A stretch of 43,614 nt of DNA from Ceratorhiza oryzae-sativae (lineage: Eukaryota; Basidiomycota; Agaricomycetes; Cantharellales; Ceratobasidiaceae): contig JARWMV010000121.1 of the NCBI GenBank assembly GCA_030998015.1, positions 1-43,614 on the forward strand. Direction: 5' to 3'. Both the position numbers and the translations under genes were made by a program. Below are positions 29,311-38,565 of the stretch, one piece after another. A model generated the notes under the pieces. That model was not told the DNA's origin, did not search any database, and worked only from the letters and a program-made list of their open reading frames with translations. Positions within the stretch are counted from its first letter, which is position 1. Each line of letters opens with the position of its first letter.

Positions 29311-29532
29311 CCGCCGGCGTTAGAGGGAATCCTCAGATGAGGTAGCCTTGACCATGAGTCTCATGGTCCAGGCTACCTCCCATAAAGATTCCCTCGTAGA
29401 AAATGACGACCGTTCGTCATTTTCAGCCGGCGGCTAAATATCGATATTATGCCGCGCACTAGCAATCGCAAACGGTTGCGATTGCTCACGTTGGTTGGTG
29501 GGACAAGTCCCACCAGCAACTAACGCGCGCGG
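29311..29532 (+). repeat. TLE copy 23, nested
   Basis: Mirror of copy 18. Confidence 0.93.
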
Positions 29533-30003
29533 GCCTACGCAAAGCATCACCCCGCTAATCGATACCCCTGCCAAGACGTGCGCTAAAGCGCAGTTCTCTA
29601 GGCAGGGTGTAGATTTGCCTTCGCAAATCATCGATTAGTTGAGCCCTCCGCGCTTAGGCCGCCCTGCGGGCGATCAAAGAGCGCGGAGGGATTTGTAAGG
29701 AGCGTTCAGCGCTTAGGCCGCGCCTAAAGGCGCGATCAAAGAGCGTTAGGCGTTCACTGCTCGGTCATCGAAGCTGTCCGGCAGGGACACACCCAAACTG
29801 AAAGGGGAGAGATTAGGGAGGCAAGATCGAAGTCGTCAGGGATAAGCCCCGCACACTACGGCCTCCTTCCGTGTGCAGGAACTATGATGCCAGTGTCAGG
29901 GTAAATGAGCATAGGAATGGGGCAGTGTTAAGGATGCCATATTATGCTAGTCCGTTTTAATTAAAAGAGATAAATACATCCCCTGCGGCCCTAGATCTGC
30001 TCC
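29533..30003. other. Hairpin elements and a conserved structured segment
   Basis: 29533-29745 is the GCGCTAAAGCGC, CCGCGC and CGCGCC element block. 29850-29950 (AGGAACTATGATGCC... AATGGGGCAGTG) is about three-quarters identical by eye to the minus strand beside tRNA-Asp (8815-8875). No ORF. Confidence 0.5.
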
Positions 30004-30175
30004 CCGCCGGCGTTAGAGGGAATCCTAAAGATTCCCTCGTAGAAAATGACGACCGTTCGTCATTTTCAGCCGGCGGCTAAATATCGATATTATGCCGCGC
30101 ACTAGCAATCGCAAACGGTTGCGATTGCTCACGTTGGTTGGTGGGACAAGTCCCACCAGCAACTAACGCGCGCGG
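30004..30175 (+). repeat. TLE copy 24
   Basis: Mirror of copy 17, unnested. Confidence 0.93.
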
Positions 30176-30594
30176 GGAGCGGGCCGGGGGAAAACCCAAG
30201 GGAAAACCCAAGGGAAAATCAATATTTCTCCGGGCCTGCGGTCAATGAAAAGCTACCCTAACCCTGTCGAAGAGTATTCACCCTCAAGCTTCGGAGCCGT
30301 CTGTGTACGGCTTAAGCCGCACACAGACGTCTCCTCTACAAGCGTGAAATTGTTGCACGTACGTGCAACAACCTAGGGGACGGGTCAGGAAAAATAGGGG
30401 ATTCAAAACTATCCCGGAGTTTCTCCGCTCTGTTGTGGGAAAGCGGGATAGGAACGATAATAGCGTCAATCGGCGCTTGAGGCGTGGAAGAAGGCATGCC
30501 AGGCAAATCATCATGCCATCAAAGTTGCCCGCAAAGGGGGTTTTTTTTTAGAAAAACCGGAATTTTATTTCCCCTGCGGCCCTAGCTCCGCTCC
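30176..30594. repeat. Duplicated hairpin stretch
   Basis: Mirror of 23640-24058, with the CCCAAGGGAAAA tandem units at 30186-30219 and a GTTGCACGTACGTGCAAC group. No gene. Confidence 0.7.
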
Positions 30595-30816
30595 CCGCCG
30601 GCGTTAGAGGGAATCCTCAGATGAGGTAGCCTTGACCATGAGTCTCATGGTCCAGGCTACCTCCCATAAAGATTCCCTCGTAGAAAATGACGACCGTTCG
30701 TCATTTTCAGCCGGCGGCTAAATATCGATATTATGCCGCGCACTAGCAATCGCAAACGGTTGCGATTGCTCACGTTGGTTGGTGGGACAAGTCCCACCAG
30801 CAACTAACGCGCGCGG
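30595..30816 (+). repeat. TLE copy 25, nested
   Basis: Mirror of copy 16. Confidence 0.93.
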
Positions 30817-31016
30817 GGAGCGGGCCGGGCCTGCGGTCAATGAAAAGCTACCCTAACCCTGTCGAAGAGTATTCACCCTCAAGCTTCGGAGCCGTCTGTG
30901 TACGGCTTAAGCCGCACACAGACGTCTCCTCTACAAGCGTGAAATTGTTGCACGTACGTGCAACAACCTAGGGGACGGGTCAGGAAAAATAGGGGTCTTA
31001 TTCAAATTCTCGAAGT

Positions 31017-31088
31017 GGTGTTATAGCATAGTGGTCATGCGGAGTACTGTTAATACTTTTAACAGAGGTTCAATTCCTCTTAACGCCT
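31017..31088 (+). tRNA. trnN: tRNA-Asn (GTT)
   Basis: Complete cloverleaf: acceptor GGTGTTA/TAACGCC (one T-G pair), D stem GCAT/ATGC, anticodon stem GAGTA/TACTT with loop CTGTTAA (anticodon GTT, T33 present), five-base variable loop, T arm AGAGG-TTCAATT-CCTCT. Discriminator T, no encoded CCA. No mismatches that would need 5' editing. Confidence 0.92.
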
Positions 31089-31940
31089 TTGGGTTTGCTC
31101 GTAGGAGCCTGGGGCCTGCTCCACGCTCCGGCCCCTGGCTCACCTCGAGCACAAGCACAACCACCATGGCAGCGCTTTAACCCGCCATGGCGTGTTAAAA
31201 CATGTCCTGAATGAGAAGGCTTGGCATGTATTAACTTCTTGAAGTTAATGCGTATGTGCGTGCCAAGAGGGAGTCGTCATACACTGTGTATCCTTTGGAT
31301 ACCAGTGTATGGCATTGCGAGGTATCCTTCCACGCAAGATTTATAAAATCTTGCTGGACAGGATTAATTAATCCGGTCCAGCAATTGCATTCCAGCAATT
31401 GCATGGAAGGATACCTCGGAATCATGGCCTCCAGCGCGAAATTCTTATAAAAGAAGAGTATAAGAAATCTTATCCTCTTAAAATTTTCAACCATACTCCA
31501 CTGACTAACCCATTTTGATGGCGCGATTCTTTTGCGCTGTGGATTCCGAGGTACCCGGATTAATTAATCCGGGATACCTCGCAATCAGGAGGATTCCGAC
31601 TAAAGTAGGCGTTTCGACTGTGTTTGGCTAAAGCTCTATGCAGAGCGAATTAACCTGCACTTCTGACAAGTATATAGTTCAGGAATTATCAGAATGGCCC
31701 TAGGTTTCGTCTTATGGTGAAGGGCTGTGTTTTATTTCTACTCCGTGGTTGTGCTTTAACCAGGTTCCCGTGGTTTGGTGAAATACCAATAAATCCGATT
31801 TAAGCCTATTCTGGGTGGGATTTTCCTGGACTGTATTTATAGTATAAACACGCGAAACCACAGTTCTTCATTCATAGAGGATGTGATTATATTAATCTTT
31901 AATATGATATACCTTTAAAATGTCAGTCTTATAAATATTT
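31089..31940. other. Unassigned stretch between tRNA-Asn and HE-D
   Basis: Hairpins dominate to about 31600: CCATGGCAGCGC/CCATGGCG, TTAACTTCTTGAAGTTAA, ATACACTGTGTATCC/GGATACCAGTGTAT, and GAGGTATCC...GGATACCTC with CAAGATTTATAAAATCTTG and GATTAATTAATC hairpins nested in it. 31600-31930 is plain. GGTTTGGTGAAATACCA (31779-31795) recalls a domain V string of large-subunit rRNA, but the surrounding conserved motifs are absent, so I do not call rRNA. Confidence 0.45.
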
Positions 31941-32925
31941 TTGATTAAAACCATGAAAAGAAATAGCATGACTCAAGCAGAACGATTACAGTTCTCTTTA
32001 CCTCAAAATCTGAAAGACATTCTTGTCGGGCTTATCCTCGGGGACTCTCTTCGAATATTCCCTTTTTTAATTCTAATAACAACTTTTGTATTTTATTGTG
32101 CTACGAAATTATTATTCTATATCGATTATACTCAATTAATTGAGTCTGATATAAATTTGTATAGTCAACTATTCCTTTCTTCTTTAGTGCCTGTTAAAAC
32201 CAAACGGCTAACAAAAAAGGAAAGAGAGGAATTTGTTATACCTGAAAATTTACGAGAAATCACTATAGACCCCCCAAACTGATGCAGCTACGCTGCATTG
32301 TTTGGGGGGGCTATAGCCCCCCAAAATACGCGGTCCCTACGGGCCAGCGTATTGGGGGTCTATAGGGTTATTATTAGGAGATTTGTCTGCACAGAAACAA
32401 ACCATTAAAGGAAATGCTTATTTTAGATTTGAACAAGGAATAGTTCATAAAGATTACCTTTACCATTTGTACGAACTATTTCAAACTTATTGTTCAAGTG
32501 CCCCAAAAATAACTAATCGTCTTCCTGACAGTAGAACAGGAAATGTATATTCTCGTGTTTCTTTTTTCACTTATTGCTTACCCTGTTTTACCGAGCTATA
32601 TAATTTATTTTACATATCAGGTAAAAAGGTAGTTCCAAGCATTATAGAGGACTTGTTAACACCTTTGTCTTTAAGCTATTGGATAGCAGATGATGGTAGC
32701 TGGAATAAACCTGGCAAATATACCGTATTATGTACGGATTCTTTCACATTAGAAGAAGTTGAACTTTTAATTGAAGTTTTAAATAACAAATTTAACTTAA
32801 AATGCTACAAATGTAGACAAGGAACTTCTTACAGAATAATAATTCCTTCTTATTCAATTCCTGTTTTACGAAATTTGTTGGCGGCGCACATGGCTCCTAT
32901 GATGCGACATAAAATAGGTTTATAG
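31941..32925 (+). pseudogene. HE-D: LAGLIDADG endonuclease with a single 97-bp hairpin insert
   Basis: The span is 985 bases. Taking out 97 bases (32269-32365) leaves 888, exactly 296 codons, in one open frame. Order: a start MIKTMKRNSMTQAER; a first-motif-like ILVGLILGD; a hydrophobic stretch (RIFPFLILITTFVFY); SSLVPVKTKRLTKKERE; then a second first-motif GLLLGDLSAQK, split by the insert; FRFEQGIVHKDYLYHLYELF; KKVVP; second motif SLSYWIADDGSW; SFTLEEVELLIEVL; and the C-terminal PMMRHKIGL. It looks like two N termini fused ahead of one catalytic body. Stop is TAG, at the same place as TAA in HE-E, so TAG reads as stop or is tolerated here. With the insert kept, the frame closes at 32282. Confidence 0.9.
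32269..32365 (+). mobile_element. Two tandem hairpin elements with triple CTATAG
   Basis: CTATAG occurs at 32263-32268, 32311-32316 and 32360-32365. Between them are a 42-bp ACCCCCC...GGGGGGG element with a TGATGCAGC/GCTGCATTG core and a 43-bp CCCCCC...GGGGGT element with an ATACGCGGTCCCTACGGGCCAGCGTAT core. Deletion of both with two repeats restores HE-D. Mirror 21869-21965. Confidence 0.88.
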
Positions 32926-33062
32926 TTTTATATATTATTATTATTAACAACAAACCCCTCCTTATTTTCCCCAAGGAGTCGATATCCTGGCCTGTTTCAA
33001 CTCGAAGAGTTGAAGCAGGCCTCGATCCTGGCCTCTCGAAGAGTTGAAGCAGGCCACGGTAG
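32926..33062. repeat. HE-D/HE-E spacer with GCCTGCTTCAACTC hairpins
   Basis: AT-rich tail, then CCTGGCC, TTCAACTCGAAGAGTTGAA and GGCCTCGATCCTGGCC hairpin repeats. The right end abuts HE-E exactly where its first motif should be. Confidence 0.7.
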
Positions 33063-33605
33063 ATGTGCATTCGTAAACGAAAAGCAAGTGTGAATGCAAG
33101 ATTGCAATTTGAACAAAGTATTTTACATGAGGATTACTTGCTCCACCTTTATGATTTGTTTAAAACTTATTGTTCTTCATTGCCCAAAACAACTAATCGA
33201 CCGCCGCACAAAGTAACACGTAAAATATATACTAGAGTTACGTTTAATACCTTTTCCTTACCTTGCTTTAATGAACTCTATGATTTGTTCTATCCGAATG
33301 GGCAAAAAGTAGTTCCATTAAACATAGGGGAGTTGCTTACTCCTTTGTCTTTAGTTTACTGGCTTTGTGACGATGGTAGTTTTAATAAAAAAGACCGGGC
33401 ATTGGTGCTAAGTACTCAAAGTTTCACTATTGCTGAGGTAGAACTTCTAGTTCAAGTTTTAACTGACAAATTCGGGTTAAAAAGCACAATTAATGCAAAT
33501 AATGGTGGTTTTACAATCAGAATTTCAGCCAAATCAACACCGGTTTTACAATCCTTATTGAAGGACCTTATGCCATCCATGATGCTATACAAAATCGGGC
33601 TATAA
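33063..33605 (+). CDS. HE-E: LAGLIDADG endonuclease lacking its first motif
   Basis: An open frame of 180 codons. It opens MCIRKRKASVNARLQFEQ, where relatives have GDLYIRKQ...; the preceding LAGLIDADG helix (GLLLG in HE-D) is replaced by hairpin repeats. The rest is intact: ILHEDYLLHLYDLFKTYC, FSLPCFNELYDLFY, KVVP, second motif LVYWLCDDGSF, SFTIAEVELLVQVL, and the C-terminal PSMMLYKIGL plus TAA. A two-motif nuclease normally needs both acidic residues, so this one is probably inactive as a nuclease although openly translatable. The ATG is where the frame begins and may not be a natural start. Confidence 0.87.
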   Translation: MCIRKRKASVNARLQFEQSILHEDYLLHLYDLFKTYCSSLPKTTNRPPHKVTRKIYTRVTFNTFSLPCFNELYDLFYPNGQKVVPLNIGELLTPLSLVYWLCDDGSFNKKDRALVLSTQSFTIAEVELLVQVLTDKFGLKSTINANNGGFTIRISAKSTPVLQSLLKDLMPSMMLYKIGL

Positions 33606-33913
33606 AATATAGTAATAATTTAGCCTGCCAAAATAAATACATCAGAAAATACCTCTAAGGCCGACACAGGCGTCAATTGCCACCGTCGACCCCCCAAACT
33701 GATGCAGCTATGCTGCATTGTTTGGGGGGGTGATGGCACTCCCAATACGCTGGCCCGTAGGGCGTGCCTTACAGGCTTGGTAACGCATTGGGAGGCCGTC
33801 GTGTTGGTATAACCGCGCCTAAATTCATACCCCAATTTATCTGTCGGCGTAGCCGCCGGACCATAACCATGGTTCAGGCCCATGATCCGCCGCCGTATGG
33901 ACTCTAGGGCTGC
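33606..33913. other. HE-E tail and a CGTCG-flanked insert
   Basis: AT-rich tail to 33655, then the insert at 33689-33801, then unassigned DNA with CATAACCATGGTT. No gene. Confidence 0.6.
33689..33801 (+). mobile_element. Hairpin element pair with CGTCG duplication
   Basis: From ACCCCCCAAACTGATGC to GGGAGGC, flanked by CGTCG at 33684-33688 and 33797-33801. Mirror 20433-20545. The same pair of hairpins is inserted at 38332 and 42443-42575 at other targets. Confidence 0.85.
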
Positions 33914-34135
33914 CCGCCGGCGTTAGAGGGAATCCTCAGATGAGGTAGCCTTGACCATGAGTCTCATGGTCCAGGCTACCTCCCATAAAGATTCCCTCGT
34001 AGAAAATGACGACCGTTCGTCATTTTCAGCCGGCGGCTAAATATCGATATTATGCCGCGCACTAGCAATCGCAAACGGTTGCGATTGCTCACGTTGGTTG
34101 GTGGGACAAGTCCCACCAGCAACTAACGCGCGCGG
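33914..34135 (+). repeat. TLE copy 26, nested
   Basis: Mirror of copy 15. Confidence 0.93.
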
Positions 34136-34581
34136 GCTGGCTGAAATTGTTGCACGTACGTGCAACAACTTCACGCTTGTAGAGGAGACGGCTCCGAAGC
34201 TTGAGTTAAATCATGCAAGCATGATTATTTCCTCAAGCTGCCCTAGAGGGACAGGAGGCGGCGGAAGGGCCGGCGGACGATCGTGCAAGCACGATCCTCC
34301 GCCGGCCCTGTTAAATGAACCCTCGTCGAATCGGTTTAGTGCGTCCCTGCCGGACATCTTCGATGACCGAGCAGGGAACGTGCGGAGATTCCAGCGTACA
34401 CCTGACCCGTTGGGGAATGGGGCACGAGGCCGGCCCTCTGGCGGTGAGCCTGCTCCCGTTAACCTAGATACCAGGGCCGACGATCTTAGAGAGAAAGAAC
34501 GCCGATCGAGGCGAGTATGGATCATATGGGGGTAACAACCGACCGAAGGTTGCGGACTATGACTGGTCCTTGCCCAAATTT
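34136..34581. other. Unassigned GC-rich stretch
   Basis: Mirror of 19653-20098; large GGGCCGGCGGACGATCGTGC hairpin at 34267-34308, no gene. Confidence 0.5.
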
Positions 34582-34659
34582 GTCTGGCCTCTATCTCGGT
34601 CAACATCGTTCCGTGGTTTGCTTCCATGCAAGATTTATAAAATCTTGCTGGACCTGTAT

Positions 34660-34881
34660 CCGCCGGCGTTAGAGGGAATCCTCAGATGAGGTAGCCTTGA
34701 CCATGAGTCTCATGGTCCAGGCTACCTCCCATAAAGATTCCCTCGTAGAAAATGACGACCGTTCGTCATTTTCAGCCGGCGGCTAAATATCGATATTATG
34801 CCGCGCACTAGCAATCGCAAACGGTTGCGATTGCTCACGTTGGTTGGTGGGACAAGTCCCACCAGCAACTAACGCGCGCGG
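34660..34881 (+). repeat. TLE copy 27, nested
   Basis: Mirror of copy 14. Confidence 0.93.
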
Positions 34882-35092
34882 GCCCCCGCTCTATCGGCTA
34901 AAATCTTAGGTGTAACCCAAGATTTCAGCCGCCCTGCCTAGAGAACTGCGCTTTAGCGCACGTCTTGGCAGGGGTAATAAAGCGGAGGGTCAACGACCCG
35001 TGGGCATTGTTAACGAGGCCGCGTTCGCGGCGAGCCGCGCGCACGCCAGGGCCGCCTTGGCAAGCCAAGGCGTTCGCAGGCGTGCACGGGTC

Positions 35093-35264
35093 CCGCCGGC
35101 GTTAGAGGGAATCCTAAAGATTCCCTCGTAGAAAATGACGACCGTTCGTCATTTTCAGCCGGCGGCTAAATATCGATATTATGCCGCGCACTAGCAATCG
35201 CAAACGGTTGCGATTGCTCACGTTGGTTGGTGGGACAAGTCCCACCAGCAACTAACGCGCGCGG
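35093..35264 (+). repeat. TLE copy 28
   Basis: Mirror of copy 13. Confidence 0.93.
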
Positions 35265-35407
35265 ACGCTAAACCACGGTTCGACTCAAGCTTCGGAGCCG
35301 TCTGTGTACGGCTTAAGCCGCACACAGACGTCTCCTCTACAAGCGTGAAATTGTTGCACGTACGTGCAACAACTTCAGAGTAGTTGACACGAGATAGGGT
35401 AGGGGAA

Positions 35408-36149
35408 CTTAAGTTCTCCTTCTTCCCGTCTGCGGCCGTGTTCCTGGAACACGACCACAGACGCAGGTGACCCCCAAACTGCCATTTCTTGACAATTCCT
35501 TAGGAATTGTCAAGGAGCCTGATTCCGAGCTGCATCAGTTTGGGGGGTCAATGGCGCCACAAGTCTTGTGGCGCGCATTGCAATCATTGGGGAGCAGCTG
35601 AAAGGGAAGAACCTGGGTACCCCGCTTAGGCCGCCCTTCGGGCGATCAAAGAGCGTTAGAAGTGAGGGCAAAAGTGCGGTAACGAAATTTGACCGAGCCC
35701 TTCGGGGCTGAAGTAAAAACGCTCTTACGGATAGTGGTATCCCTTCGGAGTTTTCCCCAAAGACCGCGCCTTTCTGAGCATCATGGTCAAAAATCATGCA
35801 TGGCAACGGCCTCCCAATGCGTTACCAAGCCTGTAAGGCACGCCCTACGGGCCAGCGTATTGGGAGTGCCATTACCCGGGGTGGTTTTGGGCCCTAGTGC
35901 CCCCCAAACATGTGCAGCTACGCTGCATTGTTTGGGGGGCATCCACCCCCCAAATGAAGCAATTACGGGGCCTCTAAAATAGCTTTGCTATTTTAAGTGG
36001 CCCCTAATTGCATCATTGGGGGTCTACGGGCACTCTTTGCCCAACTATCTGGGATCTTCTGGTAATAAAAAAAAATAACACCCAGAACCCTTGAACACAT
36101 GTCCTGGGGCTCTGGATTGAATTTTCCTTACCTTGCTAGGTACGCTGCT
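35408..36149. repeat. Hairpin-element field
   Basis: Mirror of 18085-18826: GTCTGCGGCCGTGTTCC, TTGACAATTCCTTAGGAATTG, GCGCCACAAG, GGCCCGTAGGGCG and C-rich elements. No gene. Confidence 0.7.
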
Positions 36150-36371
36150 GAATCGGCGATCGTAAGCTCGTTTTCATTGTTGAGGTAACTCAACTTCTGA
36201 AAACGATCGGTTTGTATTACTCGGTTTCAGCTAGATCAAATAAAAACAAAAATAAACTTCTGGCTAGCTGGTGCAATAAAGTGTTCCATCAATACCCTAG
36301 TCAAATTGTGGTTAAGTTTCAAGGAAAACCTATCCTGTATAAAAATAAAATACTGGATTCAGCCTTTTTCG
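36150..36371 (+). pseudogene. Unidentified Lys/Asn-rich coding fragment
   Basis: Open from 36152 to the GTGGGCGGC hairpin at 36372, with KTIGLYYSVSARSNKNKNK, LASWCNKVFHQYPSQ and FQGKPILYKNK. Composition suits a mitochondrial ribosomal-protein or intron ORF. I cannot assign it. An in-frame TGA lies just upstream (36149). It precedes nad6 on the same strand. Confidence 0.4.
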
Positions 36372-36549
36372 CCTCGACTGTGGGCGGCTTTAGCCGCCCA
36401 CAGGCTCCGGCCCCTCCAAACAATGCAGCGTAGCTGCACATGTTTGGGGGGCAGAAGTCTGCGGTCGTGTTCATGGAACAAGACCACAGACGAGGTAAAA
36501 ACAAATATTTAGAAATGCGAAAGCATAGGCACAATTAAACAAAAAAAAA
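36372..36549. repeat. Hairpin elements and nad6 leader
   Basis: GTGGGCGGCTTTAGCCGCCCAC, C-rich AAACAATGCAGCG element, GTCTGCGG...ACAGAC pair, then an A-rich leader ending in ten A before the nad6 ATG. Confidence 0.7.
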
Positions 36550-37227
36550 ATGATAAACAACTTTTTATTAGACGTGTTAGCCGCTGGAGCTATCTTATCA
36601 GGTATTTTAGTTATTACTTCTAAAAACCCTGTAATTGCTGTACTTTTCTTAATTTCAGCTTTCTGCAACGCCGCAGGTTACCTAATCTTACTTGGAGTGG
36701 GCTTTGTAGGTATTTCATACATAATAGTCTACATTGGAGCCATAGCTGTGCTTTTCCTATTTGTAATTATGATGATTAATATTAATTTATCTGACATACT
36801 GGACATTGGAAGTCAGTATACAAAAAACCTACCTTTGGCTTTAACTGTAGGTTTTCTATTTACATATGAGATTTTCACAGTAATTCCCGTGAACTTCGGT
36901 AAAGTTGCTATATTAAATCTGCCTTTGGAATTATTAACTTATTTAAATGGATTACTATACGGTTCAACCGTTCCTTCAATATCTGATGTAAATATTTCCC
37001 AAAATCCGTATACTTGGGACATTTCAAGTTTTAGTTTCCTACAAGTAGAATCATTGGGCCACGGACTGTACACCTATGGAGCCCCATTGTTCATTTTATG
37101 TAGTATAATACTATTGCTTTCGATGTTGGCTCCTATTTCAGTTGTCCATTTAAAATCAAGTAATAACCAAAAAACTTATCAAACTTCTAACCCCTCCCAA
37201 ACCAGAAACTCTATTTCATTTAATTGA
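36550..37227 (+). CDS. nad6: NADH dehydrogenase subunit 6
   Basis: A 225-residue membrane subunit of complex I (NuoJ homologue). It starts at ATG directly after an A run. Hydrophobic helices are at about residues 5-23, 28-48 and 51-76, with further ones near 92-108 and 178-200. The conserved third helix is unmistakable: GFVGISYIIVYIGAIAVL then FLFVIMM, residues 51-75. The conserved-type region GHGLYTYGAPLFIL and the closing MLAPISVVHL match fungal Nad6. The last 25 or so residues (SNNQKTYQTSNPS...) are hydrophilic and may not be native. The only stop is TGA at 37225-37227. If TGA codes Trp here, as in most fungal mitochondria, the frame runs on into HE-3. Confidence 0.96.
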   Translation: MINNFLLDVLAAGAILSGILVITSKNPVIAVLFLISAFCNAAGYLILLGVGFVGISYIIVYIGAIAVLFLFVIMMININLSDILDIGSQYTKNLPLALTVGFLFTYEIFTVIPVNFGKVAILNLPLELLTYLNGLLYGSTVPSISDVNISQNPYTWDISSFSFLQVESLGHGLYTYGAPLFILCSIILLLSMLAPISVVHLKSSNNQKTYQTSNPSQTRNSISFN

Positions 37228-37629
37228 ACAAGATCAGTTAAACATAATCTTGGGCTCAACTCCGGTAATAGAGCTTCTTACCATACATCTTCTTACTCGG
37301 GTAAATTAGATCCTTGGGCTGTTACAGGTCTAGTGGATGCTGAGGGCTATTTTGGTTTCACTATTACAAAAAAAAGTGGGAGAAAACTAGGTTTCGAACT
37401 AAAACCCCAATTTTGTCTTCACATGCATGCTAGAGAGTATGATCTACTTGTCAGTTTAAAAGAATTCTTTGGGGTAGGTACAGTCACTTTAAGAAGTAAA
37501 GACGCGTATTATGCTGTATATTCTAAAAGGGATCTCGAAATTATTGTTCAACATTTTAAACTATTCCCTTTATTGACCTCAAAAAGAAATAGTTTCTTTA
37601 TATTTTTAATTGTTTTTGATATGTTCTGT

Positions 37630-37801
37630 CCGCCGGCGTTAGAGGGAATCCTAAAGATTCCCTCGTAGAAAATGACGACCGTTCGTCATTTTCAGCCGGC
37701 GGCTAAATATCGATATTATGCCGCGCACTAGCAATCGCAAACGGTTGCGATTGCTCACGTTGGTTGGTGGGACAAGTCCCACCAGCAACTAACGCGCGCG
37801 G
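37630..37801 (+). repeat. TLE copy 29
   Basis: Mirror of copy 12, in HE-3. Confidence 0.93.
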
Positions 37802-37835
37802 ACATCTTTCTGTGGAAGGTTTCATGAGAGCTGTT

Positions 37836-38086
37836 TCATACCCCCGCTTAGGGTCAACCAGCATTGTATTTATATATAAATACATGCTGTTGACCCGTGG
37901 GTATGGATATCGAGGCCGCGTTCGCGGCGAGGTATTGCGAGGTACCCTGGAACTTTAAGTTCCAGGGTACCTCGGAATCAGACGCCGCGCGCACGCCAGG
38001 GCCGCCTTGGCTTACATTGACCTTAAGGTCAATATGAGCCAAGCTTGCTTGGCTTAAGCCAAGGCGTTCGCAGGCGTGCACGGGTC
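37836..38086. repeat. Family B composite
   Basis: Starts after TTTCATA as at 2771-2775, but here its far end is fused to a TLE. Confidence 0.85.
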
Positions 38087-38258
38087 CCGCCGGCGTTAGA
38101 GGGAATCCTAAAGATTCCCTCGTAGAAAATGACGACCGTTCGTCATTTTCAGCCGGCGGCTAAATATCGATATTATGCCGCGCACTAGCAATCGCAAACG
38201 GTTGCGATTGCTCACGTTGGTTGGTGGGACAAGTCCCACCAGCAACTAACGCGCGCGG
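38087..38258 (+). repeat. TLE copy 30
   Basis: Mirror of copy 11 but without its extra CG. Confidence 0.93.
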
Positions 38259-38331
38259 AAACTATCTTAACAGACCATTAGAACCCGAGACATTAAACTC
38301 TATCACAGGGATTTACGGAAAACTACCATTG

Positions 38332-38431
38332 ACCCCCCAAACTGATGCAGCTATGCTGCATTGTTTGGGGGGGTAATGGCCCTCCCAATACGTTGGCCTT
38401 ACAGGCTTGGTAACGCATTGGGAGGTCATTG
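38332..38431 (+). mobile_element. Hairpin element pair with CATTG duplication
   Basis: 95 bp from ACCCCCCAAACTG to GGGAGGT, flanked by CATTG at 38327-38331 and 38427-38431. Removal joins CTACCATTG to TTAATC, matching the uninterrupted relative at 41345-41527 (YGALLELILTP). Mirror 15806-15905. Confidence 0.87.
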
Positions 38432-38565
38432 TTAATCTTACCGCCTGTTGTAAAGTATTCTAGTGTAACTATTCCAAGTCCTTGGTGGGTTATTGGGTTT
38501 ATATCCGGACAATCTAAATAAAGGTTTGCCTGAAGAATTGAAAATAGCGTTCACAAATGTTGTCC

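Larger units (their letters stand above)
34582..35407. repeat. 826-bp block, direct copy of 10142-10967
   Basis: Contains TLE copies 27 and 28 and the composite 34882-35092. Boundaries read from where the sequence departs from 10141 and 10968. Confidence 0.85.

Noticed and set aside
31779..31795. Large-subunit rRNA fragment suggested by GGTTTGGTGAAATACCA
   Set aside because: The string is short, and the neighbouring domain IV-V motifs that should flank it are not present.
32269..32365. Hop-over (byp-like) translational bypass elements as known in a yeast mitochondrion
   Set aside because: Inserts are confined to endonuclease ORFs, which are also truncated and frameshifted; core genes have none. 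Decay explains them better, although RNA or peptide data could reopen the question.
34462..34480. TAGATACCAGGGCC as the small-subunit rRNA TAGATACCC motif
   Set aside because: The match breaks after eight bases and no other conserved small-subunit strings are nearby.
37630..37801. Target-site duplications flanking TLE copies
   Set aside because: At the copies inside coding sequence (27943, 37630, 40057, 42925) I could not find equal flanks, and codons seem lost at some junctions; the TLE mechanism is therefore left open.
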